Positions 21,935 to 31,147 are shown, counted from the first letter of the stretch. The stretch: 64,000 nt of DNA from Streptacidiphilus melanogenes (GCF_000787835.1 NZ_BBPP01000008.1:14319-78318); one strand, 5' to 3'. Translations and numbers: made by a program. Notes: a model not told the origin generated them from the letters alone.

Positions 21935-23707
21935 TCAGTACGGGGTCGCGCTGCAGATGGACTGGGACCAGGGCGAGACGCCGTGCGAGTTGACGGCGCG
22001 GAGCCAGAGGCAGATGTCGTCGCCGGACATCTGCGAGCTGATGGTGCGGCTGCTCGCGTCGCCCGCGGAGATGACGGTGTCCGTCTTGTCGTTGGGGTTG
22101 CCCTTGCCGTCGTTCGTGTAGTGGATCTGATAGCTGGTCGCGCCCGCGACCTGGGTCCACTTCACCAGGAGCGGGTACTGGCAGCTGCCGAAGCAGTAGC
22201 CCTGGAAGTACGCGCTCCAGGCCGTGACCGTACCCGGCGCGGAGCCGGACGGCGGGTGGGTCTGGCTGCCGGAGCCTGAGCCGCCGGAACCCGAGCCGCC
22301 CGAGCCGGAGCCGCCGCCGTTGCCTGCCGAGGCGCCCTCCGAGGCGCCGTGCGTGGTGCCGGAGGAGCCGCCCGCGGCATGGCCGTTCGTGCCGGGGCCG
22401 GCGCCGGTGCCGCCGGTGCTGGGGGATGCCGTCGGGGTGAGGGACGGCCGCGCGGTCGCGGAGGTGGACGCTCCGGCGGACGCGGTCGGCGGGAGGGCGC
22501 CGACGGGAGCCGAGGTGAGGGCGGAGGCGGAGGCCGACGGGCTGCCGCCCGCGCTCGCCGACGGCGAGGAGACGCCGGGCACCAGCTCCACCGCGACCGT
22601 CGCGCCGGTGGCCAGCACGACCGGCAGCATCACGAAGAGCAGCCGCGAGCGGCGGCGCGGACGCTCGGCGGACCCGCCCATGCGTACGAACGTGGTGTCG
22701 CCGACCTGCCCGGCCACCTCGGCCGCCTGCGGCACCTCCGCCACGGCCGGGAGCGGGATCTCCGGTGCTTCGAGTCGAGCGAAGGCCGAGCGCCGCTCCA
22801 GGGCCTGCATCACCGCCTGCGGCCAACCGGGCTGCGGCGCACCGCACTTCTGGCGGCCCAGCTGGTGCAGCCGGTCCGCACTGGGCCGGGCGAGCGGGTT
22901 CTTGTCCAGGCAGGCGGCGACGACCTCGGCCAGCTCCGCGTCGAGCGCCCGCAGTCGCTCCAGATCCGGCTCGGTGTGCACGATGCGGTAGAGCAGGTCC
23001 ACGCCCGAGCCCTCGCCGAACGGCGGCTCGCCGGACGCCGCGTACGCGATCAGCGCGCCCAGCGCCCACACGTCCGTCGCGCCGGTGAAGTGCTTGGAGC
23101 CGTTGGCCTGTTCCGGGGACATGTAGGCGGGCGTGCCCAGCATCATCCCGGTGCGGGTCAGCCGGCTCTGGTCGGCCGCGCGGGCCACGCCGAAGTCGAT
23201 GAGGGTGACGCCCTCCTCGGTGAGCATCACGTTCGACGGCTTGAGGTCCCGGTGCACCATGTCGAGCGCATGGACGGCCTTGAGTCCGGCGGCCGTCTCG
23301 CGCAGCAGCAGCCACAGCACCGGGACGGACAGCGAGCCGCCGTGCAGTTCGATGACCTGGCTGAGGGTCAGGCCCGGGATGTAGGCGGTGGCGAACCACG
23401 GCGGGCGCCCCGCGCGTTCGCTGGCCAGCAGCGGCGCGCTGACCTCCGCCGGAAGCCGGCCGAGGTTGTCCAGCTCGTGGCCGAAGTGGCGCAGGAAGTC
23501 CTGGTCCTCGGCGAAGGCGGGCAGCACCTGCTTGACGGCGGCGTAGCGGCCCTCGAACACCCCGAGGTAGACGCGGCCCATGCCGCCGGAGCCGAGCCGG
23601 CCCAGCAACGGGATTCCGCCGATCACGCGCGGGTCCTCCGCCTCGAGCGGTACGGCCCCGCTCCCGGAGAGGTCGAACCGCGTCTCCCCGTTCCCCGTTT
23701 CAGCCAC
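21935..23707 (-). CDS. Membrane Ser/Thr protein kinase with extracytoplasmic Fn3-like domain
   Basis: A 590-residue receptor-type kinase. The catalytic domain has the glycine loop LGRLGSGGMGRVYLG, the ATP lysine in YAAVKQV, catalytic loop VHRDLKPSNVML, DFGVA, and activation-segment end GTPAYMSPEQ. A single membrane span, LLFVMLPVVLATGATVAVEL, follows at about residue 375. Next comes a Ser/Ala/Gly-rich linker of about 110 residues, including a Gly-Ser repeat. The last about 100 residues, with YPLLVKWTQVAGATSYQIHY, are an Fn3-like beta-sandwich. Two closely placed cysteines (CFGSC) sit at its start. It probably senses cell wall or polysaccharide and phosphorylates cytoplasmic targets. GTG 23707 is the likely start. 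Confidence 0.92.
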   Translation of the reverse strand: MAETGNGETRFDLSGSGAVPLEAEDPRVIGGIPLLGRLGSGGMGRVYLGVFEGRYAAVKQVLPAFAEDQDFLRHFGHELDNLGRLPAEVSAPLLASERAGRPPWFATAYIPGLTLSQVIELHGGSLSVPVLWLLLRETAAGLKAVHALDMVHRDLKPSNVMLTEEGVTLIDFGVARAADQSRLTRTGMMLGTPAYMSPEQANGSKHFTGATDVWALGALIAYAASGEPPFGEGSGVDLLYRIVHTEPDLERLRALDAELAEVVAACLDKNPLARPSADRLHQLGRQKCGAPQPGWPQAVMQALERRSAFARLEAPEIPLPAVAEVPQAAEVAGQVGDTTFVRMGGSAERPRRRSRLLFVMLPVVLATGATVAVELVPGVSSPSASAGGSPSASASALTSAPVGALPPTASAGASTSATARPSLTPTASPSTGGTGAGPGTNGHAAGGSSGTTHGASEGASAGNGGGSGSGGSGSGGSGSGSQTHPPSGSAPGTVTAWSAYFQGYCFGSCQYPLLVKWTQVAGATSYQIHYTNDGKGNPNDKTDTVISAGDASSRTISSQMSGDDICLWLRAVNSHGVSPWSQSICSATPY

Positions 23708-23779
23708 GCAGCGTGCTCTCGCAATCCAGGACGGACAACCGACCTCGCAGACTCGGCCGCGCCCCCGAGGGCACGACAA

Positions 23780-23814
23780 GAACGGCCAGTTGCGGTTGTG
23801 TCAGCTGGCCGTTC
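23780..23814. terminator. Terminator downstream of the GH18 gene
   Basis: GAACGGCCAG (23780-23789) and CTGGCCGTTC (23805-23814) form perfect 10-bp arms with a 15-nt loop. It lies about 63 bp beyond the chitinase stop and upstream of the kinase start, so it separates the two transcripts. Confidence 0.75.
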
Positions 23815-23876
23815 CTGCCAAGTCTTGCACGAAGCGATGCGGTGCCGCTGTGATCCCGACAAGGGGAGCGGGGGAT

Positions 23877-25292
23877 TCAGCTGGGCAGGGTCCACTGTTG
23901 GTTGGCGTTGCCGGAGCAGGTCCAGATCTGGGTCTGGGTGCCGGGGGTGGTGGACCAGTTGGTGTCGTCCAGGCACTTGCCCGACTGGGGGTTCAGCAGG
24001 GAGCCGTTGGCCTGCGGCTGCCAGATCTGGGCGCCGGTGCCGTTGCAGTCGTACAGGTCCACGGTCGTGCCGTCGGCGGTGCCGGCGGCGTTCACGTCCA
24101 GGCACTTGCCCAGCACCCGCAGCGTCCCGTCCGAGCCAGGAGTCCACTGCTGTGCGGCGGTCCCGTTGCACGTGTACACCTGCACCGGGTTGAAGTTCGC
24201 CGTCGAGGCGGACCGGTCGTCCAGACACAGACCCTGATACCCCGTCACCTGACCGGTGTGGCTGCCGCCGCCACCGCTGGAGCCGCCGGTGAGGGCGTTG
24301 AAGGTGGAGGCGAACTGGTACGTGCTCTGCTGGGTGCCGCTGCACGTGTCGGAGTAGGTGCCGACGGAGGCGCAGGCCTGGTCGCGGCCGAGGGACCAGT
24401 AGGAGAGCTCCTGGATCCCGTTGGCCTGGGCGAAGCTCTCCAGGCTGGAGGCGTCGCCGGTGGTGAAGACCTCGTTGGTGGAGTCGTTGACGCCGAGCAT
24501 CGGCGTGTTGCCCTCCATGGCCCACAGTTGGGCGGAGCTCTTGCCGGTCCAGATCTGGCCGAGCTGGCTGTGCAGGCCCTGCGCGGCGCTGATCGCCGCC
24601 TGACCCATCTCCTCGTTGGGGCCGTAGTCCATGGTCATGATGTTGACCAGGTTGACGTTCACCCCGTGGCTCTTGGCGTTGTTCAGCAGGCTGAGCGCGT
24701 CGGACTCCAGGCCGGTGGTGTCGACCGGCAGCGTGTAGTCGACGGTGAGAGTGCGGCCCTGCGAGGCGTAGTACGACTGGAGGTTGGCCAGCGCTTGGTT
24801 GCGGCGGTCGTTGGCGGCCGTGTCGTCCAGGGTGGCCCCTTCGACGTCCAGGTCGATCCGGGTCAGGTTCAGCGTGTCGACGACGCGCTGGTACTGGGCC
24901 TGGAGGGACGCCACCGAGGTGCAGGCCTCGGCGAGTTCGGTGCCGGAGGCGCCGCCGAAGGAGACGATGGCGTCCCCGCCCGAGGCACGCAGCGTGTTGA
25001 CCGCGCCGGTCCAGCCGGAGTCGCTGATCGCGGTGTCGCCGTTGAAGGTGGCGTTGCAGCTGCCGTTGCCGTTGATGACGAAGGCGAGCGTGTAGTACTT
25101 CAGGCCCGTCGCCGACTCCGCCGCCGCGATGGCGCCCGGGGAGTTCCAGGTCTCCACGTAGGGCGCGGCGTAGTGGGCGGGGAAGCCGGGGCCGGGGTTG
25201 GCCGCGGCGTGTGCCGTCGGCGCGGCGAGCAGCATCGCTGACGCGGCGGTCAGCAGTACGGCGGACGGTGCGCAGGCATGCCGAAGACGCAT
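23877..25292 (-). CDS. Secreted GH18 chitinase-like hydrolase with C-terminal CBM13 (ricin-type) lectin
   Basis: A 471-residue secreted enzyme. The signal peptide is MRLRHACAPSAVLLTAASAM, followed by a hydrophobic run to PTAHAA. The catalytic domain (about residues 35-330) has the GH18 acid motif IDLDVE (D-x-D-x-E). A Gly/Ser linker precedes a CBM13 module of about 125 residues with repeated CLD and QQW elements. Chitin or a chitooligosaccharide is the likely substrate. ATG 25292 gives the correct signal peptide. The CBM13 coding stretch is an inverted, almost identical copy of one in the neighbouring divergent gene. An A+T-rich ATTAGTAAACCTTCCTGAC element lies upstream at 25382-25400 and resembles sites before secreted hydrolases. 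Confidence 0.9.
   Translation of the reverse strand: MRLRHACAPSAVLLTAASAMLLAAPTAHAAANPGPGFPAHYAAPYVETWNSPGAIAAAESATGLKYYTLAFVINGNGSCNATFNGDTAISDSGWTGAVNTLRASGGDAIVSFGGASGTELAEACTSVASLQAQYQRVVDTLNLTRIDLDVEGATLDDTAANDRRNQALANLQSYYASQGRTLTVDYTLPVDTTGLESDALSLLNNAKSHGVNVNLVNIMTMDYGPNEEMGQAAISAAQGLHSQLGQIWTGKSSAQLWAMEGNTPMLGVNDSTNEVFTTGDASSLESFAQANGIQELSYWSLGRDQACASVGTYSDTCSGTQQSTYQFASTFNALTGGSSGGGGSHTGQVTGYQGLCLDDRSASTANFNPVQVYTCNGTAAQQWTPGSDGTLRVLGKCLDVNAAGTADGTTVDLYDCNGTGAQIWQPQANGSLLNPQSGKCLDDTNWSTTPGTQTQIWTCSGNANQQWTLPS
23882..24254 (-). repeat. Left arm of inverted CBM13 repeat (373 bp)
   Basis: Read on the minus strand this matches 25696-26071 base for base, except for one substitution (opposite 26049) and three single bases present only in the right copy. 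It encodes the complete CBM13 module of the chitinase. The identity is too high for protein-level conservation alone and implies recent duplication or gene conversion. Confidence 0.95.
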
Positions 25293-25569
25293 GGGGACTC
25301 CGTGGGGTGGGGCCGGAACGTGGGGGAGCGGCCGGACGACGGGAGTCAACTAGAGGTCATGACAGGGCGTCAAGAGAGAACATTAGTAAACCTTCCTGAC
25401 GAACTGTGCGGCCAGGAGTCGGATGTGCACATCCGTCATGTCTGACCTCTGTCTTCGAGTTCTGATCACAGGAGAGCGTTCTCTCAAATTCTGCACGTGC
25501 ATTGACGTTGCCATGACTTCAAGAGTTCAATCAGCGAGCTTCCACCAACCCCCACCGAGAGGTCTCGCC

Positions 25570-27732
25570 ATGCTGTCTTCCCGCGGGCGTCCACGCGGCC
25601 GCCGCCCCGTGATCGTGGCCGCCGCTGCCCTGCTCCAACTCCCGCTCGGGGCCGTCGCCCTGCACCCCGCCGCCGCGGCCGCGCCGGGCGGGACGGGTCA
25701 GGTGACGGGGTATCAGGGTCTGTGTCTGGACGACCGGTCCGCCTCGACGGCGAACTTCAACCCGGTGCAGGTGTACACGTGCAACGGGACCGCCGCACAG
25801 CAGTGGACTCCTGGCTTCGGACGGGACGCTGGCGGGTGCTGGGCAAGTGCCTGGACGTGAACGCCGCCGGCACCGCCGACGGCACGACCGTGGACCTGTA
25901 CGACTGCAACGGCACCGGCGCCCAGGATCTGGCAGCCGCAGGCCAACGGCTCCCTGCTGAACCCCCAGTCGGGCAAGTGCCTGGACGACACCAACTGGTC
26001 CACCACCCCCGGCACCCAGACCCAGATCTGGACCTGCTCCGGCAACGCAAACCAACAGTGGACCCTGCCCACCGGGACGACGTCGGGCAGCAACCCCTTC
26101 GGCCCCAACGTGCTGGTCTTCGACCCCTCCATGTCCGCTGCCACCATCCAGAGCCAACTGGACTCCGTCTACAGCCAGCAGCAGTCCAACCAGTTCGGCA
26201 CCAGCCGCTACGCGCTGCTGTTCAAGCCGGGCAGCTACAACGTCAACGTCAACGTCGGCTTCTACACCCAGGTCCTCGGGCTCGGTCAGTCGCCCGACGC
26301 GACGACCATCACCGGCGGCGGCGTCCACGCCGACGCGCAGTGGAACGGCGGCAACGCCACCGAGAACTTCTGGCGCGGCGTGGAGAACCTGGACATCGAC
26401 CCCAGCTCCGGCAGCACCGAGTGGGCCGTCTCGCAGGCCTCGCCGATGCGCCGGGTGCACATCCAGGGCAACGTCGTCCTCGACGACAACGGCGGCTGGT
26501 CCAGCGGCGGCTTCCTGGGCGACGCCAAGGTCGACGGGCAGGTCAACTCCGGCAGCCAGCAGCAGTGGCTCTCCCGCAACGACGAGCTCGGCAGCTGGAC
26601 CGGCTCCAACTGGAACATGGTCTTCGTCGGCGACACCGGAGCGCCCGCGCAGAGCTTCCCCAAGCCGCCCGACACCACCGTCGGGCAGACGCCGACCAGC
26701 GTGGAGAAGCCCAGCCTCTACGTCGACGGCTCCGGCAACTACAACGTCTTCGTGCCCGCCCCGCGCAGCGACTCCACCGGCACGGACTGGAGCAACGGCC
26801 GGACCCCGCCCGGTACCTCGCTGCCGCTCAGTGCCTTCTACATCGCCACCCCGTCGGACACCTCCACGACGCTGAACGCGGCGCTGGCCCAGGGCAAGAA
26901 CCTCATCTTCACCCCGGGCGTCTACCAGCTGAGCTCCACGCTCCACATCACCCGCGCCGACACCGTCGTCCTCGGTCTCGGTCTCGCGACGCTGGTGGCG
27001 GACAACGGCGCGACCGCGATCAGCACCGACGACGTGGGCGGCGTTCGCATCGCCGGATTGGTCGTCGACGCGGGCACCGCCAACTCGCCCTCGCTGATGC
27101 AGATCGGCCCGGCCGGCGCCTCCGCCGACCACGCGGCCGACCCGAACGTGCTCTCCGACGTGTACTTCCGCGTCGGCGGCGCGACCCTCGGCAAGGCGAC
27201 CCAGACGCTGCAGGTCAACGCGAACAACACCATCGGCGACGACCTGTGGCTGTGGCGCGCGGACCACGGCAACGGCGTCGGCTGGACCAGCAACACCGCG
27301 AACAACGGCCTGGTCGTCAACGGCAACGACGTGACGATGTACGGGCTCGCCGTCGAGCACTACCAGCAGTACCAGGTGCGGTGGAACGGCAACGGCGGCC
27401 GGACCTACTTCTACCAGTCCGAGATGCCCTACGACCCGCCGAACCAGGCCTCCTGGATGAACGGGAGCAGCGACGGCTGGGCCTCCTACGAGGTCGCCCC
27501 CGGCGTCACCGACCACCAGGCCTACGGCCTCGGCGTCTACTGCTACTTCAACGCCAACCCGAGCGAGGTCGCCGACCACGCCATCGAGGTGCCGAGCACC
27601 TCGGGCGTCGCCCTCCACGACTCGATGGACGTCTCCCTCGGCGGCACCGGCACCATCGACCACATCGTCAACGGAAGCGGCGCGACGGTGAACAGCGGCA
27701 GCACCGTCGCCGACCTGACGTCGTACCCCTGA
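25570..27732 (+). pseudogene. Secreted CBM13-beta-helix protein, frame disrupted in the CBM13 module
   Basis: The ATG at 25570 starts a signal peptide (MLSSRGRPRGRRP, then VIVAAAALLQLPLGAVAL) and the CBM13 module. Against the chitinase copy there are single-base insertions near 25816, 25831 and 25925. The first two send translation into a TGA at 25858-25860, and the third restores the original frame. From about 25926 the frame is open to 27732. It encodes the rest of CBM13 plus about 540 residues of parallel beta-helix (NPFGPNVLVFDPSMS, LLFKPGSYNVNV, VYQLSSTLHITRADTVVLG). This C-terminal part resembles actinobacterial GH55-like or 'coagulation factor 5/8 type' proteins. Corrected, it would be about 720 residues and intact, so sequencing error is possible. 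ATG 26110 could start the downstream piece alone. Confidence 0.75.
25696..26071 (+). repeat. Right arm of inverted CBM13 repeat (376 bp)
   Basis: The partner of 23882-24254. The two copies face each other across 1.44 kb that holds the chitinase catalytic domain, both promoters and the second gene's signal peptide. The reading frame enters both copies at the same codon (GGT CAG GTG). Confidence 0.95.
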
Positions 27733-27782
27733 ACGGCCAGACTGGAGGGGTATGGCGAGGTCGGTGAGGCGGTGGTGAGGAG

Positions 27783-28178
27783 ATGGCGCGGCTCACGGTC
27801 GACGACGACGCGCTCGTGCTCGTCCCGGGCCTGCGGGACAGGCTGGCGACCCGGGTCGGGAAGCTGCGGGTGCCGCTGGCCTGCGTGGTGAAGGCCGAGG
27901 TCCTCGCGGAGCCGTGGCGCTGCCTGCGCGGGCGGCGCGAACACGGACTGGACGTGCCCGACGTGGCGTGGAAGGGCGTGTGGCGGCATCCCGGCGGACG
28001 GGACCTGATCCTGGTGCGGCCCGAGCACGGGCCGTGCGTGCAGGTCGACCTGCGGGCCCCGGCGGACTTCGCACGGATCGCCGTGACCGTCTCCGATCCG
28101 CAGGCCGTCGTGGAGCGGCTGCGCTCGGCCCTGGGCGCGTGGGAGGTGCGGCAGGCGGCGGCGCGTCACGCGGCCTGA
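27783..28178 (+). CDS. Hypothetical protein with PH-like fold
   Basis: A 131-residue cytoplasmic protein with no signal or membrane segment. Alternating beta strands (LTVDDDALVLVPGLRD, VPLACVVKAEVL, GVWRHPGGRDLILVRPEHG, RIAVTVSDPQAVVERLRSAL) suggest a small beta-sheet fold with a final helix. This is like the PH-domain-type hypothetical proteins common in actinomycetes. ATG 27783 has a GAGGAG sequence directly upstream. It starts 50 bp after the beta-helix gene and ends 11 bp from a convergent gene. No function is assigned. Confidence 0.78.
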   Translation: MARLTVDDDALVLVPGLRDRLATRVGKLRVPLACVVKAEVLAEPWRCLRGRREHGLDVPDVAWKGVWRHPGGRDLILVRPEHGPCVQVDLRAPADFARIAVTVSDPQAVVERLRSALGAWEVRQAAARHAA

Positions 28179-28189
28179 GCCCACAGGCC

Positions 28190-28576
28190 CTACCGCGAGG
28201 GCGGCCGTTCGACGAGGGTGTAGCGGGCCGGTTCGCCCGCGGCCAGAACCCGGCCGAAGCCCCAGTCGGCGTCCCCGGCCGCGCAGGCGGCAACCGTGAC
28301 GTAGCGGGTTCGGGCGGCCCAGTCGCCCGTGTCGGCGAGGTCGCCGGTGACGTCGAGACGGTGGACGCGCGTCTCCTCCACGGGCGGGAGGTAGACCGGC
28401 GCGCAGTCGTACAGCTGCGCCCGGAACACCTGACCGCCGGGAGTGATCCGCACCGAGCCGACGGCGGCCAGGCCGAGCGCGGCCGGGCTCCAGGCGGTCA
28501 GTCCGGTGTCGTCGAGCCGCCGCGAGGCGCCCCGGAATCCGGGTTCCTGGTAGAGGACGACACCGGGCTCGTCCAT
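28190..28576 (-). CDS. Beta/gamma-crystallin-like small protein
   Basis: A 128-residue protein with no signal peptide. GVVLYQEPGFRGASRRLDD carries the aromatic-x4-F-x-G pattern of a crystallin Greek-key motif. The later VGSVRITPGGQVFRAQLYD fits the partner strands. Such proteins may bind Ca2+ or stabilise other components, but the canonical D/N-D/N-x-x-S/T-S metal motif is not evident. ATG 28576 is preceded by GGGGAGAG. It is divergent from the SpoIIE-type phosphatase, and a 14-bp direct repeat lies in its upstream region. Confidence 0.65.
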   Translation of the reverse strand: MDEPGVVLYQEPGFRGASRRLDDTGLTAWSPAALGLAAVGSVRITPGGQVFRAQLYDCAPVYLPPVEETRVHRLDVTGDLADTGDWAARTRYVTVAACAAGDADWGFGRVLAAGEPARYTLVERPPSR

Positions 28577-28590
28577 GGGCTCTCCCCTTT

Positions 28591-28651
28591 CGGGACTCCG
28601 GGATTCCGGGGCTTGGGGCTTCGCGACCGCGGGAATCCGGGACTCCGGGAT
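28591..28651. repeat. 14-bp direct repeat upstream of the crystallin-like gene
   Basis: CGGGACTCCGGGAT occurs at 28591-28604 and again at 28638-28651, 47 bp apart, with related GGGATTCCGGGG and GGGAATCCGGG between them. It lies in the 243-bp divergent promoter region and may be a regulator-binding array. Confidence 0.6.
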
Positions 28652-28819
28652 GTTCGTCAGTTCGCGACCCGTCCTGCGCATGACCGCGCCGGGCGCGGGC
28701 AAACGCACGTCGGTGGTGTCCGGGCACCCACGGAGGGGTCGCCCGGGCAGACGCGGAGGAGACTGGAAGGAGCGCGTGCGAGCAGGCCGCAGGCCAGCCG
28801 AGGAGGGGGAGGAGGCGCG

Positions 28820-31111
28820 ATGGATCGGGACGGCGGTTCCCCGCACGGACCCGGCGCGGAAGACGTCGGCAGGCTCGCCATCAGGGCCTCTCTCGATCTC
28901 GCCGAGGAGCTCACCCGTACTGAGGGCCGGCATCTGCTCGATGTCGCCATCGGTGTGCTGGTCGCCCAGCAGGCGGTGGAGCCTTCGGTCGCGGCCGAGT
29001 CCCTCGAACGGCTGGCGGCCGGCGCCGGGCTCACCCCTGCGGATCTGGCCGCCGACATCATCAACGCCGCCTGCGGCGCGGAGGTCGAGCAGCCCGGACA
29101 GCGCACACCCGCGCTGCCCGGGCCCCGCGTCCGACGACAGGTCGCCAGCGCTGCCGAGGCCGGTGTCGACCTGGACGAGGTCGCCGCGACCGTGCTCGAG
29201 GAGCTGCGGCCGCTCGGCGTCCGCGGGTTGCTGCTGTGGCGTCGCACGGCCAGCGACTGCCTGCGTCTCGTCGCCGCGGCGGGGTTCTCGCCCCTCGAGC
29301 GTGCGCAGTGGGCGCAGATCCCGCCGCAGTGGCGGGCGCTGCCGCAGCAGGTGCTCTCGGACGAGGCCCCGCGCTGGCTGCCGGGGGGCGTCGCCGACGC
29401 ACGCGAGCTGCCGGGACCCGACCGCGAGGCGGCGCGTGCCCTGCTGCCGCTGCGGTTCGAGGGCCGTTCGGCGGGGGTGGCCCTGCTCACCTGGTGCGAG
29501 CCGCGGGAGCTGGACCTCGAGCTGCGGCGCCGGGTCGTCAGCCTGCTGGAGGTGCTGGCCCGCGTGCTCGCCGGTTTCGAGCACCTCACCGATCCGGGAG
29601 CCACGCTGCCGGTGCTGTCCGCCGCCCTCGACCTGCTGGCGGAGCCGGCCATGACCCTGCGTCGCAGCAAGGGCGCGGTCGACGGCGAGGAGCCGCCGCT
29701 CTACGTCGAGCACATGAACGCGGCCGCACACCGGATGAGCAGCGGCGTGCCGAGGCCGGTCGGCCGCCCGCTGGCACACGTCCTGCCGGCCACGGCCGAC
29801 GACCTGTCCGCGCTGGTCGCCGACGCGTACCGGCAGGGGGCCGTCAGACGCGCCGAGCGACTGCCGACGGTGCGGCAGCGCGACGGCGCCACGGTGCCGC
29901 CGATGCTCAACGTCCGGGTGCTCGCGGTGTCGTCCGACCGCTGCGTCGTTCTGTGGCATCCCGAGGGCCGCGACCACACCTTCTCCGTCCTCAAGCGGGC
30001 GGGCCGCCTCGGCTCCCTCGCCGCCTTCGAGGACGACACCGCGCGCGGCATCACCCAGTGGAGCGAGCAGGTCGCGCCGCTGCTCGGCCTGCCCCACGAC
30101 GCGGAGCCCGTCTCGCTGGAGCGGATCGCCGGCCTGCTCGTCGCCGACGACCGGAGCGTGCTGACACACATGCTGGAGGCGCTGACCAGGCGACTCGAAG
30201 GCGTGAGCGGGGTGCTGCGGGTGCCGCGGCCCGACGGCGGGGTGCGGCATGTCCGGCTGATCGCCGAGCCGCTGCTCACCCACGGCACCCTGACCGGCCT
30301 GACCGGCTTCTTCCAGGACGTCTCCCAGCAGCATCAGACGCAGGCGGCGCTCGCCGCCACGTTCGACGCCCTCGGCTCGGTGCAGGAGCAGGCGGCGATC
30401 CGCCACCGTCTTGCGCTCCAGCTGCAGCAGGCGATCGTCCCCGAGCAGTCGGACCTCGGGGCCTTCGACGGCCTGCAGGTCGCCGCCCGCTACCGGCCCG
30501 CGGCGGAGGAGTACCGGGTCGGCGGCGACTGGTACGACGTGCTGAGCCTGCCCGACGGACGGGTGATGATCGCGGTGGGCGACGTCGCCGGCCACGGCAT
30601 CGACGCGGCGACCGGCATGGTCGCGCTCCGCAACGCCCTGCGCGGGCTGGCCTGCTCCGGCGACGAGCCCGGCCCTCTGATGCACACCCTCAACGAGGTG
30701 GCGCTGCGCACCAGCGGCCGTCCGACGGCCACGGCCCTGTTCGCCCACTACGACCCTGCCGACCGGTCGCTGCACTGGACCAGCGCCGGCCACCTGCCCG
30801 CGCTCCTGCTGCGCGACGGCCGGGCCCGGCTGCTCGAGTCCGCGCCCAACCTGCTGCTCGGCGCCGTAGCGCAGACCCACTACGCGGAGTCACGGATGGC
30901 CCTGCACTCGGGCGACCTGCTGCTGCTCTTCACCGACGGACTGATCGAGCGTCGTCATGCCTCCCTCGACGACGCCCTCGCGCTGCTCGCCCACTCCGTC
31001 GAGGCTCTGGAGCCGGGCTCCGACCTGGAGGCCCAGGCGGACGCGCTCGTGGCGACGGCTGTCGGCGACACCGACGACGACGCCAGCCTGGTGCTGGTCC
31101 GGCTCGACTGA
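28820..31111 (+). CDS. SpoIIE-type (PP2C) phosphatase with ANTAR-like, GAF and PAS regions
   Basis: A 763-residue signalling phosphatase. Residues ~15-85 (HLLDVAIGVLVAQQAVEP ... LAADIINAA) look like an ANTAR RNA-binding domain. Residues ~100-260 are GAF-like and ~270-510 PAS-like. The C-terminal PP2C domain keeps the metal-binding signature VGGDWYDVL, GDVAGHGIDAA, LLLFTDGLIERR and DDDASLVLV. SpoIIE-type enzymes dephosphorylate STAS anti-sigma antagonists; a STAS/RsbW-like pair lies 4.7 kb downstream. GGAGG with 5-6 nt spacing precedes ATG 28820. ANTAR fused to SpoIIE is an unusual combination. A terminator hairpin follows the gene. Confidence 0.92.
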   Translation: MDRDGGSPHGPGAEDVGRLAIRASLDLAEELTRTEGRHLLDVAIGVLVAQQAVEPSVAAESLERLAAGAGLTPADLAADIINAACGAEVEQPGQRTPALPGPRVRRQVASAAEAGVDLDEVAATVLEELRPLGVRGLLLWRRTASDCLRLVAAAGFSPLERAQWAQIPPQWRALPQQVLSDEAPRWLPGGVADARELPGPDREAARALLPLRFEGRSAGVALLTWCEPRELDLELRRRVVSLLEVLARVLAGFEHLTDPGATLPVLSAALDLLAEPAMTLRRSKGAVDGEEPPLYVEHMNAAAHRMSSGVPRPVGRPLAHVLPATADDLSALVADAYRQGAVRRAERLPTVRQRDGATVPPMLNVRVLAVSSDRCVVLWHPEGRDHTFSVLKRAGRLGSLAAFEDDTARGITQWSEQVAPLLGLPHDAEPVSLERIAGLLVADDRSVLTHMLEALTRRLEGVSGVLRVPRPDGGVRHVRLIAEPLLTHGTLTGLTGFFQDVSQQHQTQAALAATFDALGSVQEQAAIRHRLALQLQQAIVPEQSDLGAFDGLQVAARYRPAAEEYRVGGDWYDVLSLPDGRVMIAVGDVAGHGIDAATGMVALRNALRGLACSGDEPGPLMHTLNEVALRTSGRPTATALFAHYDPADRSLHWTSAGHLPALLLRDGRARLLESAPNLLLGAVAQTHYAESRMALHSGDLLLLFTDGLIERRHASLDDALALLAHSVEALEPGSDLEAQADALVATAVGDTDDDASLVLVRLD

Positions 31112-31125
31112 GCGGCTGTCGGCGC

Positions 31126-31147
31126 GGCCGGACCGAGCGGTCCGGCC
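31126..31147. terminator. Bidirectional terminator between convergent genes
   Basis: GGCCGGACC-GAGC-GGTCCGGCC has perfect 9-bp arms. It fills the space between the stop of the SpoIIE phosphatase and the stop of the convergent 87-residue gene. Confidence 0.8.

Noticed and set aside
21935-22700. Plus-strand frames opposite the kinase linker
   Set aside because: They mirror the Gly/Ser-rich linker of the Ser/Thr kinase and encode Pro/Glu repeats without start signals.
25810-25930. Programmed ribosomal frameshifting in the CBM13-beta-helix gene
   Set aside because: Three separate single-base insertions with no slippery heptamer or pseudoknot are better explained by mutation or sequencing error, because the paralogous copy lacks all three.
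23877-27732. Transposon or integron carrying the lectin genes
   Set aside because: No transposase, integrase, terminal inverted repeat with target duplication or attC-like site is seen. The repeated DNA is confined to the CBM13 coding module.
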